This document shows, one piece after another, positions 1 to 7,143 of a stretch of 15,175 bases of DNA (within the stretch, counting starts at the first letter, position 1; each line of letters opens with the position of its first letter). A model generated the notes under the pieces. That model worked only from the letters and a program-made list of their open reading frames with translations, searched no databases and was not told where the DNA came from. This DNA is from SIG672 sp045535095 (lineage in GTDB: Bacteria; Bacillota; Clostridia; Oscillospirales; CAG-272). The stretch lies in assembly GCA_045535095.1 (NCBI GenBank), contig JAZSKY010000034.1:1-15175 (forward strand), given 5' to 3'. The translations under genes and the position numbers were made by a program.

Positions 1-1
1 C

Positions 2-2131
2 GAGGCAGACGATATAATTTTTGCCGAGATCAGTATGAGGGATCTTATATGCCAAAGTAATCAGAATTTCGTTGTAGAGTGTAGAATTTACAATGAGAGT
101 GCACCTGCATGGACGGAAACCGCACCTCCTTCGTTTACAACTGCGAGCGCATATGTGGGAGAGTTGCTTGACTCTCACACCGTTACGTACGGCGGCGGTG
201 TAAGCAACGGAAATTGGTATAGCTTTGAACTCACCCAAGTAGCCAAAGCATGGGCAAACGGAACGCAAGACCCGGCAAAGGGAATTATCTTCAAGGCCGC
301 CGATAGCCACGAGAACCAAACTACAAACCTTTGGTATAAGACCTTTGGCTCGTATAATAGGAGTAATTATCAGCCCGGATTTAGTGTGGTGTATACGCCG
401 AGAATTTCTCTTGACGACTCTCTCACGCTTCCCGAGGGCGAGGAATGGACACTTAATTTTACAACGAATGCCACCTCCGTCACTTGGGCATCCGACAACG
501 AGAATGTCGCAACCGTTGATCAAAACGGTACGGTTACGGGTGTCAGGGCAGGCACAGCTATAATTACCGCAACCATAACCGGAACGGACGGCACTACACA
601 AACAGAATACTGTACGGTTTACGTTTATTTGGAAGATGGTGTGTATTATATTCAAAATATGAATTCCGATTACTATCTACATGTGAAAGACGGCGGAATA
701 TCGAATCTCACCGATGTTTATCAATATTCAAAATACGATATTGACGTTGGTGATACTTATCAAATTAGACAGATGTGGAAAATATGTTATCTGGGGTGCG
801 GTCGATACAGCATTAGACCTATGAATAAGTTGGATGCGGGATTAGACGTAACTGACGGCAATGTGGATATTTACGGTATTCCTACAGTTGATACATTAGA
901 CAGTGTTCCATCATATTGCGAATGGACGATTAATTGGCGTTCAAGTGGGTATGTTTTCCAAAACGATGATATAAACGATTCAACCATGCAGATCAAAGAC
1001 GCGTCTACATCATTAGGGGCAACGGTTATAGTTTCTACATATTCAACCAGTCTGAATTGCAGGTGGAGACTAACGAGTATTTCTAATCCGCCAAATGGCG
1101 CATATTTGTTTGACAATTTATATGAGACGGTCTCTTCAACCATAACAAGATCGATTGATGTTGGCTCATCCAAAAAACTATCTGAAATTCAGTTAAGTGC
1201 TATAGCCTTTTCTAGGACCGATAATAGCCAATCCTTTGATTGGTATTCAAGCAATACATCAATTGCCACTGTTGACTCTAACGGTGCAGTTACTGGTCTT
1301 GCAGCTGGTCACACGACTATTACTGGATGCGTATATCGGGGTGGCTCTTATTACTATGTCAACTACACAATATACGTTTCTAAGCTTATAATTTACCAAA
1401 CGGCGAACACATATTATAATGACGGCAACGGAGATTTTGCAGAGGATTTGATAAGTGGTGATAAATCAGAGAGCGATCTTCGCGCACTGGACTGGATCAA
1501 TTGGACATCGTTTGTGGGAGATACCTCGGATTCGCATCGGTCAAAATGGGAATATATGTGTACTACACTATTTTCGACCGGGGAACTTGAAACCGTTATT
1601 CTCGATATGATAGATCACTTCATGAGTGCATCCGGGCTATATTATAGCAATAGTGTTTTGACGCAAAAAGCACTTGAACACGCCTCGACACAGAACTATA
1701 TTGAAAACACCAAGGAACAAATTGAGTCGTTAATTTACATATACGGAGGAGATATTAGCGCACTGACATACACATCCGAGGATAGAGATTCCAATCCTCT
1801 TGTGTTAACGCTTAGGTTAAATGACATATACGAACCTGTGTACGATACAGCATTAGATAAAATAAACGGGTTGACCATTTGTATCGATGGACTATGGGGG
1901 AATAAAATCGAAATAAGCTCTTATCAAATAAATGGTAACAATTATTCCGGTACATTACACTATACCTTGTATGACCATTTTGGTCTAGATCAAGCTGATG
2001 TTGAAAAATATGGTGTATTGCCGGGCTTCTGTTCGTGGTATATACTACAACACTATTCCGAATATAATTCCGCATACAAGCCGTTTATTACCATGATTGA
2101 GTTCGACGTAACCTTTTCGGGAACAATTTGA
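2..2131 (+). CDS. 3' part of a surface/secreted protein: DNRLRE-like, BIG2, ricin-type lectin, BIG2, DUF3289-like C-terminus
   Basis: The frame is open to the left edge, so the N-terminus (signal peptide and more) is outside the window; the first ATG at 35 is probably internal. Seen in order: a segment at about 2-400 resembling the end of a DNRLRE beta-domain (WYSFELTQVAKAWANG). A BIG2 Ig-like domain at about 403-640 has the hallmark pattern SDNENVATVDQNGTVTG. A ricin-type beta-trefoil lies at about 637-1080 (VYYIQNMNSDYYLHV, then CRWRLTSI). A second BIG2 domain at about 1110-1380 has SNTSIATVDSNGAVTGLAAG. The C-terminal domain is at about 1400-2131. That last domain carries LYDHFGLDQADVEKYG, GFCSWYILQHY and YKPFIT, which I recall as typical of DUF3289, a family of unknown function often found at the ends of toxin-like proteins. 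BIG2 and ricin domains are known adhesion or carbohydrate-binding modules. By eye the gene is more AT-rich than the core genes to its right. A toxin role is inference; it could equally be a plain adhesin. It lies 58 nt upstream of the next gene with no terminator between. Confidence 0.8.
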   Translation, partial: EADDIIFAEISMRDLICQSNQNFVVECRIYNESAPAWTETAPPSFTTASAYVGELLDSHTVTYGGGVSNGNWYSFELTQVAKAWANGTQDPAKGIIFKAADSHENQTTNLWYKTFGSYNRSNYQPGFSVVYTPRISLDDSLTLPEGEEWTLNFTTNATSVTWASDNENVATVDQNGTVTGVRAGTAIITATITGTDGTTQTEYCTVYVYLEDGVYYIQNMNSDYYLHVKDGGISNLTDVYQYSKYDIDVGDTYQIRQMWKICYLGCGRYSIRPMNKLDAGLDVTDGNVDIYGIPTVDTLDSVPSYCEWTINWRSSGYVFQNDDINDSTMQIKDASTSLGATVIVSTYSTSLNCRWRLTSISNPPNGAYLFDNLYETVSSTITRSIDVGSSKKLSEIQLSAIAFSRTDNSQSFDWYSSNTSIATVDSNGAVTGLAAGHTTITGCVYRGGSYYYVNYTIYVSKLIIYQTANTYYNDGNGDFAEDLISGDKSESDLRALDWINWTSFVGDTSDSHRSKWEYMCTTLFSTGELETVILDMIDHFMSASGLYYSNSVLTQKALEHASTQNYIENTKEQIESLIYIYGGDISALTYTSEDRDSNPLVLTLRLNDIYEPVYDTALDKINGLTICIDGLWGNKIEISSYQINGNNYSGTLHYTLYDHFGLDQADVEKYGVLPGFCSWYILQHYSEYNSAYKPFITMIEFDVTFSGTI

Positions 2132-2189
2132 TAATGTAATCTATTCGGAATATGTAAATAAAAGCAAAACCCAACAAGGAGAAATAAAG

Positions 2190-2696
2190 TTGAAAAAAAC
2201 AATAATATGGATTTCCGTAATCCTAATCGTCGTTATTTGCATACCGCTCGGCATACTTTTAAAAGTCAACAACAACCATATATGGAAGCACTCGGCAAAC
2301 TTCAAGGAATACGCAGATGATTTTACTATGGTCAAGGATTATGTCGAGGTACAGTTTGGCGATGAGGACTATAAGCGGCTGTCGGTATCGATCAACGAAA
2401 AGAAAGAAATAAGGTTATATGATGCGGGAACAAATGAATATTTGCAATTACCCACCGATATTCTTTCGTCACTTGAATTGATCCGCAAGCACGGTTTTCC
2501 TGACAAAGATTCAAATTTTGATACCATAAAAATTCAAGGAGATCGGATCTCCTTTTGCATCGAAAACGGACAGTACGCTCTCGTTTTCTCACCAAACGAA
2601 AGACCGTCATGGGTCAATACACCCACCGAGGACTCGGCGGTGAGAGTCAGATCTATCGGAGATGGGTGGTATCACGTTAGAAAAAAATCGGCATAA
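2190..2696 (+). CDS. Small single-pass membrane-anchored protein, unknown family; candidate immunity partner
   Basis: 168 residues from a TTG start. The start is chosen because AAGGAG at 2176-2181 sits 8 nt upstream and the protein then begins MKKTIIW with a hydrophobic segment at about residues 4-25. The segment has no lipobox cysteine (the residue before its Cys is Ile), so it reads as an uncleaved anchor or signal. About 140 residues follow, rich in alternating beta-type segments and ending DGWYHVRKK. I do not recognise the family. The gene lies 58 nt after the toxin-like protein, without a terminator or recognisable promoter between, and ends at a strong terminator, so the two are probably co-transcribed. 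A small membrane-tethered protein directly downstream of a variable C-terminal domain is the usual position of an immunity gene. That is positional inference only. Confidence 0.7.
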   Translation: MKKTIIWISVILIVVICIPLGILLKVNNNHIWKHSANFKEYADDFTMVKDYVEVQFGDEDYKRLSVSINEKKEIRLYDAGTNEYLQLPTDILSSLELIRKHGFPDKDSNFDTIKIQGDRISFCIENGQYALVFSPNERPSWVNTPTEDSAVRVRSIGDGWYHVRKKSA

Positions 2697-2710
2697 TGAA
2701 CACGAAAAAT

Positions 2711-2748
2711 AACACCCTCTCTGACAAAATGAGAGGGTGTTATCTTTT
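2711..2748 (+). terminator. Intrinsic terminator of the toxin-like operon
   Basis: A perfect 11-bp stem (AACACCCTCTC at 2711-2721 pairing with 2731-2741) with a 9-nt loop is followed by ATCTTTTT. It lies 14 nt after the stop codon of the small membrane protein and closes the accessory block. Confidence 0.85.
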
Positions 2749-2771
2749 TGAAAATAAATTTTCGCAAGTCA

Positions 2772-2800
2772 TTGAATAATTTACAAAAATTTGCTATAAT
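2772..2800 (+). promoter_or_regulatory. Sigma-A promoter with extended -10 for the U32 gene
   Basis: TTGAAT at 2772-2777, a 17-nt spacer and a perfect TATAAT at 2795-2800, preceded by TGC (extended -10). The start site is expected near 2807, about 26 nt before the ATG at 2833. Confidence 0.8.
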
Positions 2801-2832
2801 AGAGCCATAAAGCAAAAAAGGACAAAGAATTT

Positions 2833-4851
2833 ATGAAAAATATAGAGATCCTTGCCCCTGCGGGCGGCGTGCCCCAGCTCGTTGCGGCAGTAAGGAGTGG
2901 AGCAGATGCCGTTTACGTCGGACTGAAAAAGTTCAGCGCACGCGCATCGGCGGCAAACTTTGACGAAAATGAGCTTTCGGAAGCAGTAAAATACTGCCAC
3001 GAATACGGCGTGAAGCTTCACGTCACCCTCAACACTCTCGTTTATGAAAACGAATACGACGAGCTTTTCGATGCGATAAGACAGATTATATCTGCAGGCG
3101 CGGACGCGGTCATCGTGCAAGACCTTGCGGTGGCAAAATATATTAAAAAGTCCTGCCCCGACATAGCCCTCCACGCATCTACCCAGATGGCTATACATAA
3201 CGCCGAGGGAGCGCGCGAGGCACACCGTCTCGGCTTTTCAAGAGTGGTACTCGCAAGAGAGCTGTCCCTCGAAGAAATACGGAAAATACGGGAAAATACA
3301 CCGCCCGAGCTTGAGCTTGAGGCCTTCATTCACGGTGCGCTCTGTATGGGTGCTTCGGGAAGATGCGAGCTGTCTGCTATGCTCGGCGGAAGAAGCGGAA
3401 ACAGAGGTCAGTGCGCACAGCCCTGCCGTCTTGATTTCTCTTGCGGCAATATGAAAAACTGTCTCTCGCTCAAGGATATGTCGCACGTCTCTGCGATAAA
3501 CTCTCTCTCCGACGCGGGAGTCTGCTCGGTCAAGATCGAGGGCAGAATGAAGCGCCCCGAGTACGTTGCCGCCGCAGTTGACGCTTGCGTCAGGGCGCGT
3601 GACGGCGAAAGACCGAATATCGAGCGACTCAAAAACATCTTCTCGCGAAGCGGCTTTACAAACGGCTACCTTGTCGGCAAAAGAGGCCGCGATATGTTCG
3701 GAATACGCACGAAGGAGGACGTCGTTGCCTCGAAAAATGCGCTTTCCGAGGTCGGCGAGCTTTACAGAAGGGAAAGACAGAGCGTTAAAATATCTGCAAA
3801 GCTTTCTTTGTCCGAAGGCAGCGCAGAGCTTACCTTTTCTGACGGTGAGAGATCGGTCAGCGCAACCGCAAGTGGCGAATTTCAGATAAATTCGGAAAGA
3901 CCGCTCGACAGAGAAAGTGCCGAGAATTTTCTCTCGCGCCTCGGCGGAACGCCATATATTCTTGACAGGGTAACACTCGAAAATCCGCTTGGTATCTCAC
4001 TCGGCGCGTCCGTTATAAACTCGCTTAGAAGAGAGTGTGCGGAGAAGCTCGGCGAGATGAGAAAAGAAAGCGTAAAATACTCGTTTTCCGCGCCGATACG
4101 GGAAAAATACACAAGAAAAAATCGCGTGGCAAACGATATTTACGTCCGCGCGGACAAGTACGAAAAGGTCTTACCTATTATAGATAAGGTGCAGAAAATA
4201 ATCCTCCCGATAGACGAGATACTCGGAGCTAAAAAGGTCTGCGACAGCGAAAAGATAGTTGCCGAGATGCCGTCTCTCATATACGATTATTCCAAATACG
4301 AAGGAAAGCTTGAAAAGCTCTCTGAAATGGGAATAAAGACTCTTTCCTGCGACAATATCGGCTCGCTCGCCTACGCAAGAGAGAAGAGCTTTTCGGTGCT
4401 TGGCGGCTTTGGTCTCAATATCACAAATTCCGATTCTCTTGAAGAGTACCGCAAAATGGGAGTACGCGAGGCGGTAGTCTCGCCCGAAATGTCGCTTGGC
4501 GCGATCTCCGATCTGTCGGCGGACGCGCGAGTAGGACTTTTTGCCTACGGATACCTTCCGCTGATGCTCCTTCGCGCCTGTCCCGTACGCGCCGCTATCG
4601 GCTGCGAAAAATGCGGTGAAAAGGGCGAGATCAAGGATAGATACGGCGTAAAATTCAGACTCACCTGCCACTCAAAAGCGTATAGCTCGCTGCTAAACAG
4701 CGTGCCTCACTACGTGGGAGATATAAAGATCCCCACCGACTTTGCGCTTCTTTATTTTACCACCGAAAACAAGAGCGAGGTTGAGAGAATATTTGCCGCA
4801 TTTACTCGCTCAGAGCGTATCGCAAAGCGTACGAAGGGCTTTTACAATTAA
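2833..4851 (+). CDS. rlhA: U32-family protein, RlhA-type (23S rRNA C2501 hydroxylase-like), with DUF3656-like domain
   Basis: 672 residues. The N-terminal U32 barrel begins NIEILAPAGG and contains the full U32 signature at residues 163-181 (E163, F165, G168, C171, G176, C178, S181). C194 and C198 follow in GQCAQPC, and these four cysteines are the likely Fe-S ligands. A DUF3656-like region follows at about residues 285-410. The C-terminal part has the typical LMLLRACPV and CEKCGEKG region and LLNSVPHY. Length matches E. coli RlhA (about 650), longer than the roughly 400-residue TrhP-type U32 proteins. Older annotation calls these peptidases or collagenases. Characterised members hydroxylate RNA (RlhA makes 5-hydroxycytidine in 23S rRNA), so RNA modification is the better guess, but other long U32 paralogues exist. 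AAGGA at 2818-2822 lies 10 nt before the ATG. The gene is monocistronic, with its own promoter and terminator. Confidence 0.85.
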   Translation: MKNIEILAPAGGVPQLVAAVRSGADAVYVGLKKFSARASAANFDENELSEAVKYCHEYGVKLHVTLNTLVYENEYDELFDAIRQIISAGADAVIVQDLAVAKYIKKSCPDIALHASTQMAIHNAEGAREAHRLGFSRVVLARELSLEEIRKIRENTPPELELEAFIHGALCMGASGRCELSAMLGGRSGNRGQCAQPCRLDFSCGNMKNCLSLKDMSHVSAINSLSDAGVCSVKIEGRMKRPEYVAAAVDACVRARDGERPNIERLKNIFSRSGFTNGYLVGKRGRDMFGIRTKEDVVASKNALSEVGELYRRERQSVKISAKLSLSEGSAELTFSDGERSVSATASGEFQINSERPLDRESAENFLSRLGGTPYILDRVTLENPLGISLGASVINSLRRECAEKLGEMRKESVKYSFSAPIREKYTRKNRVANDIYVRADKYEKVLPIIDKVQKIILPIDEILGAKKVCDSEKIVAEMPSLIYDYSKYEGKLEKLSEMGIKTLSCDNIGSLAYAREKSFSVLGGFGLNITNSDSLEEYRKMGVREAVVSPEMSLGAISDLSADARVGLFAYGYLPLMLLRACPVRAAIGCEKCGEKGEIKDRYGVKFRLTCHSKAYSSLLNSVPHYVGDIKIPTDFALLYFTTENKSEVERIFAAFTRSERIAKRTKGFYN

Positions 4852-4855
4852 ACAG

Positions 4856-4878
4856 AAAACACCCGAAAGGGTGTTTTT
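4856..4878 (+). terminator. Intrinsic terminator of the U32 gene
   Basis: AAAACACCC (4856-4864) pairs perfectly with 4869-4877 around a GAAA tetraloop. The T-run partly lies in the 3' arm. It begins 4 nt after the stop codon and separates the U32 gene from spoVB, so spoVB needs its own promoter. Confidence 0.8.
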
Positions 4879-4885
4879 GTTATTA

Positions 4886-4914
4886 TCATATTTCCCACCC
4901 GATTTTCATAAAAT
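4886..4914 (+). promoter_or_regulatory. Sigma-E-type (mother-cell sporulation) promoter for spoVB
   Basis: TCATATT at 4886-4892 fits the B. subtilis sigma-E -35 consensus KMATATT at all 7 positions. CATAAAAT at 4907-4914 fits the -10 consensus CATACAHT at 7 of 8. The spacer is 14 nt, as expected. No good sigma-A pair at 16-18 nt spacing is visible in the 65 nt between terminator and gene. The start site is expected near 4921, giving a short leader. spoVB is a known sigma-E gene in B. subtilis. Function in this organism is inferred. Confidence 0.65.
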
Positions 4915-4942
4915 ACTGTGAAAAAACAAAGGGCGGGGAAGA

Positions 4943-6505
4943 ATGATGAAAGGCAGACTGCACGTATTTATAAAAAACACGCTCATACTTGCGATAAGCG
5001 CCCTTCTGCTTCGCGTGGTGGGTGTTTATTTCAACGTCTATCTCTCTGATAAGCTGGGTAACGAGGGACTCGGAATCCTCACCCTAACCTTCAGCGTTTA
5101 CGGGCTCGCCACTACCTTTGCAACGAGTGCGATAAACCTCACCGCAACGAGAATGGTAGCCGATGCAGAGGGCTCGGCGAGCTACTCGGACGTTAAGATC
5201 GCTATGCGAAAATGTATAGCCTATTGCCTTTTCTTCGGACTTGGCACGATGATGCTTCTCCTTATTATCGCCCGTCCGGTCGCGCTCGGTCTGCTCGGTG
5301 ACTCGCGCACCCTTTCGTCTGTCAGAGTCCTTGCGCTGACTCTGCCCTTCGTGTCGCTCTCGAGCGCGGTCAGCGGATATTTCACCGCGGTACGAAGGGT
5401 TTTAAAAAGCGCCTCTGTGCAGATATTCCAAATGCTCTTCAGAGTCGCTCTGACAGTCTGCTTTCTGTCGCTTTTGGGACATAATTCTCTTGAGAGATCC
5501 TGCCTTTTTACAGTTCTCGCGATGCTTTTTTCGGAGATAGTCTCCTTTCTTCTGCTGTGCATATCATTTGTGATTGATATAAACAAAAAGTACGGTGAAT
5601 ATCGGGAAAAAGAAAGCGAGGATCTCAAAAAGAAAATGCTCGGCATCGCGCTGCCGACCGCCTTTACCTCCTATTTCCGCGCGTCTCTTGTGACACTTGA
5701 GCATCTGCTTATCACAAGCGGACTTAAAAAGAGCGGAATGTCGCAGTCCGAGTCGCTTTCCGCCTACGGAGTAATGCAGGCAAAGGCACTCCCGACCGTC
5801 CTTTTTCCGTACTGCTTTCTCTCGCCCTTTTGCTCGCTTCTCGTGCCCGAGATAGCCGAAAAGCGCGCGGCAGGGGACGACGTCGGAATAAGAAGAATAA
5901 GCGAGCGTGCGTGCAAAATAGTCCTCTCGCTCGGAATATGTGTCTCGGGGATAGTCGCCTGCTATTCAGCGGAGATCGGCGCGCTCATATATTCGGATTC
6001 CGAGGCAGGATATTATATCAGGATCCTCGCTCCCGTTATGCCGATAATGTTCATTGATACGACGATAGACAGTATTTTGAAGGGACTTGACGAGCAGCTT
6101 TACACTATGAAGGTCAACCTTTTCGATTCGCTAATGAGCGTTGGAATAGTCTTTCTTCTGATACCGAAAATAGGAATGGTCGGCTACGTTATAGAGATAA
6201 TTTTCTGCGAGATAGTCAACACCTCGCTGAGCGCGTCGCGACTCATTTCAAGGTCAAAAATCCGCGTGGACGTTTTGAGGTGGATAGCTCTGCCGATAGG
6301 CGCGTCCTTTGTCTCGATATGGACCGTAAGATTCGTTTTGTCCTCTCTCGGACTCGGCTTTGCCGCCAATCTGCCGCGCCTTTGTCTGCATATTCTGCTG
6401 GCGGTAGGGCTTTACTGCGTAGTTATGAGGCTTTTTTCGGACTATTTTCCGCGCGAAATGGCAGAAATTTTCGGAAAAAGAAAGTATATGCAAAAAAAGA
6501 CTTGA
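4943..6505 (+). CDS. spoVB: SpoVB-like MOP-superfamily (MVF/MATE-fold) lipid-linked oligosaccharide flippase
   Basis: 520 residues, almost wholly hydrophobic, with about 14 predicted membrane segments, matching the 518 residues of B. subtilis SpoVB. The N-terminus (FIKNTLILAISALLLRVVG, then LSDKLGNEGLG and TSAINLTATRMVA) is typical of the SpoVB/YtgP/MurJ branch of polysaccharide transporters. SpoVB is needed for spore cortex formation; relatives flip lipid II or other undecaprenyl-linked sugars across the membrane. Paralogues (YtgP, YkvU, MurJ-like) cannot be excluded by sequence alone, but the sigma-E-like promoter favours SpoVB. ATG codons at 4943 and 4946 are both possible. GGGG at 4935-4938 is 4 nt from the first and 7 nt from the second, so 4946 may be the true start. 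There is no terminator after the stop; the queT promoter overlaps the stop codon. Confidence 0.85.
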   Translation: MMKGRLHVFIKNTLILAISALLLRVVGVYFNVYLSDKLGNEGLGILTLTFSVYGLATTFATSAINLTATRMVADAEGSASYSDVKIAMRKCIAYCLFFGLGTMMLLLIIARPVALGLLGDSRTLSSVRVLALTLPFVSLSSAVSGYFTAVRRVLKSASVQIFQMLFRVALTVCFLSLLGHNSLERSCLFTVLAMLFSEIVSFLLLCISFVIDINKKYGEYREKESEDLKKKMLGIALPTAFTSYFRASLVTLEHLLITSGLKKSGMSQSESLSAYGVMQAKALPTVLFPYCFLSPFCSLLVPEIAEKRAAGDDVGIRRISERACKIVLSLGICVSGIVACYSAEIGALIYSDSEAGYYIRILAPVMPIMFIDTTIDSILKGLDEQLYTMKVNLFDSLMSVGIVFLLIPKIGMVGYVIEIIFCEIVNTSLSASRLISRSKIRVDVLRWIALPIGASFVSIWTVRFVLSSLGLGFAANLPRLCLHILLAVGLYCVVMRLFSDYFPREMAEIFGKRKYMQKKT

Positions 6506-6530
6506 AATTTTATTATTTTAGTGGTAAAAT
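6502..6530 (+). promoter_or_regulatory. Sigma-A promoter for queT-metG, overlapping the spoVB stop codon
   Basis: TTGAAA at 6502-6507, a 17-nt spacer and TAAAAT at 6525-6530. The -35 box contains the TGA stop (6503-6505) of the upstream gene. The expected start site is G6536/A6537, exactly where the leader hairpin begins. Confidence 0.75.
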
Positions 6531-6535
6531 ATTTT

Positions 6536-6562
6536 GATACCGTAAATAATTACGGTAGTATC
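6536..6562 (+). other. 5'-terminal leader hairpin of the queT transcript
   Basis: CCGTAA (6540-6545) pairs with TTACGG (6550-6555) around an ATAA loop, and GATA (6536-6539) pairs with TATC (6559-6562) past a 3-nt bulge. It has no U-tract, so it is not a terminator. It should sit at or next to the 5' end of the RNA and abuts the riboswitch with no linker. A stabilising role is inferred. Confidence 0.55.
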
Positions 6563-6604
6563 AGTGAGTTCGTAACCATCCTCACTTAAAACAAAACTAA
6601 GGAG
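6563..6604 (+). promoter_or_regulatory. PreQ1 class I riboswitch controlling queT translation
   Basis: P1 is AGTGAG (6563-6568) paired with CTCACT (6581-6586). The 12-nt loop is as long as in the B. subtilis queC aptamer and ends with C6580, the position of the ligand-pairing cytosine. The A-rich tail ACAAAACTAAGGAG runs directly into the Shine-Dalgarno AAGGAG at 6599-6604. Core and tail closely resemble the known Thermoanaerobacter tengcongensis aptamer. Ligand binding should form the short P2 pseudoknot between loop and tail and hide the ribosome site, switching translation off. The downstream gene is the expected target. Confidence 0.88.
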
Positions 6605-6614
6605 AAAATCAAAT

Positions 6615-7112
6615 ATGTCAAGAAACAGAGAAAAGATCCGCTTTACCGTACACGCGGCGCTCATCGCGGCGATGTACGCAGCCGTCTCGCTCGCATTTGC
6701 TCCGACAAGCTTCGGACCTGTGCAGCTTCGTGTGTCCGAGGCACTTTGCGTGCTGCCGTACTTCACCCCTGCCGCAATTCCCGGACTTTTTGTCGGATGC
6801 ATCATCTCAAACTGCTTCGTTTCGGGTATGATCTGGGCAGATATCGTGTTCGGCTCGCTCGCCACCCTTTTTGCGGCGATCCTCGCTCGTAAGCTTAGGA
6901 AATTTAAATGGCTCGTGCCCCTTCCTGCGGTAGTCCTTAACGCGCTCGTCGTTCCATTCGTTCTTAAATTCGGATACGGATTTTCGGACGCTCTGTGGTT
7001 TATGGCGGTGACAGTCGGTCTTGGACAGATAGGCGCTTGCTACTGCTTCGGAATGCCCGTTATGTACGCGCTCGAGCTGTCCGGCATATTTGCAAAAAAG
7101 AGTAAAAAATAA
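6615..7112 (+). CDS. queT: QueT-family queuosine-precursor transporter (ECF S-component)
   Basis: 165 residues with about 5-6 membrane segments. Family hallmark residues are FGPVQLRVSEALCVLPYFTP followed by IPGLFVGCIISN. QueT proteins are substrate-binding S-components of ECF transporters that take up preQ1 or queuine for wobble-base modification of tRNAs with GUN anticodons. The shared ECF module (EcfA, EcfA', EcfT) is not in this window. The ATG at 6615 is 10 nt after AAGGAG, which is part of the preQ1 riboswitch tail. That context independently supports the substrate. metG follows after 31 nt without a terminator. Confidence 0.92.
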   Translation: MSRNREKIRFTVHAALIAAMYAAVSLAFAPTSFGPVQLRVSEALCVLPYFTPAAIPGLFVGCIISNCFVSGMIWADIVFGSLATLFAAILARKLRKFKWLVPLPAVVLNALVVPFVLKFGYGFSDALWFMAVTVGLGQIGACYCFGMPVMYALELSGIFAKKSKK

Positions 7113-7143
7113 GAAAACCAAGGAAAGGTTGGACTTTTAAATA

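Noticed and set aside
35..37. ATG at 35 as the true start of the first protein
   Set aside because: The frame continues to the window edge, there is no ribosome site before it, and it falls inside a beta-domain, so the gene is truncated by the window.
6536..6562. Hairpin read as a terminator of spoVB
   Set aside because: No U-tract follows, and the queT start site falls at its first base, so it is better read as the leader hairpin of the next transcript.
7113..7143. T-box or SAM-type leader for metG
   Set aside because: Only 31 nt separate queT and metG; no room for such an element and no antiterminator hairpin.
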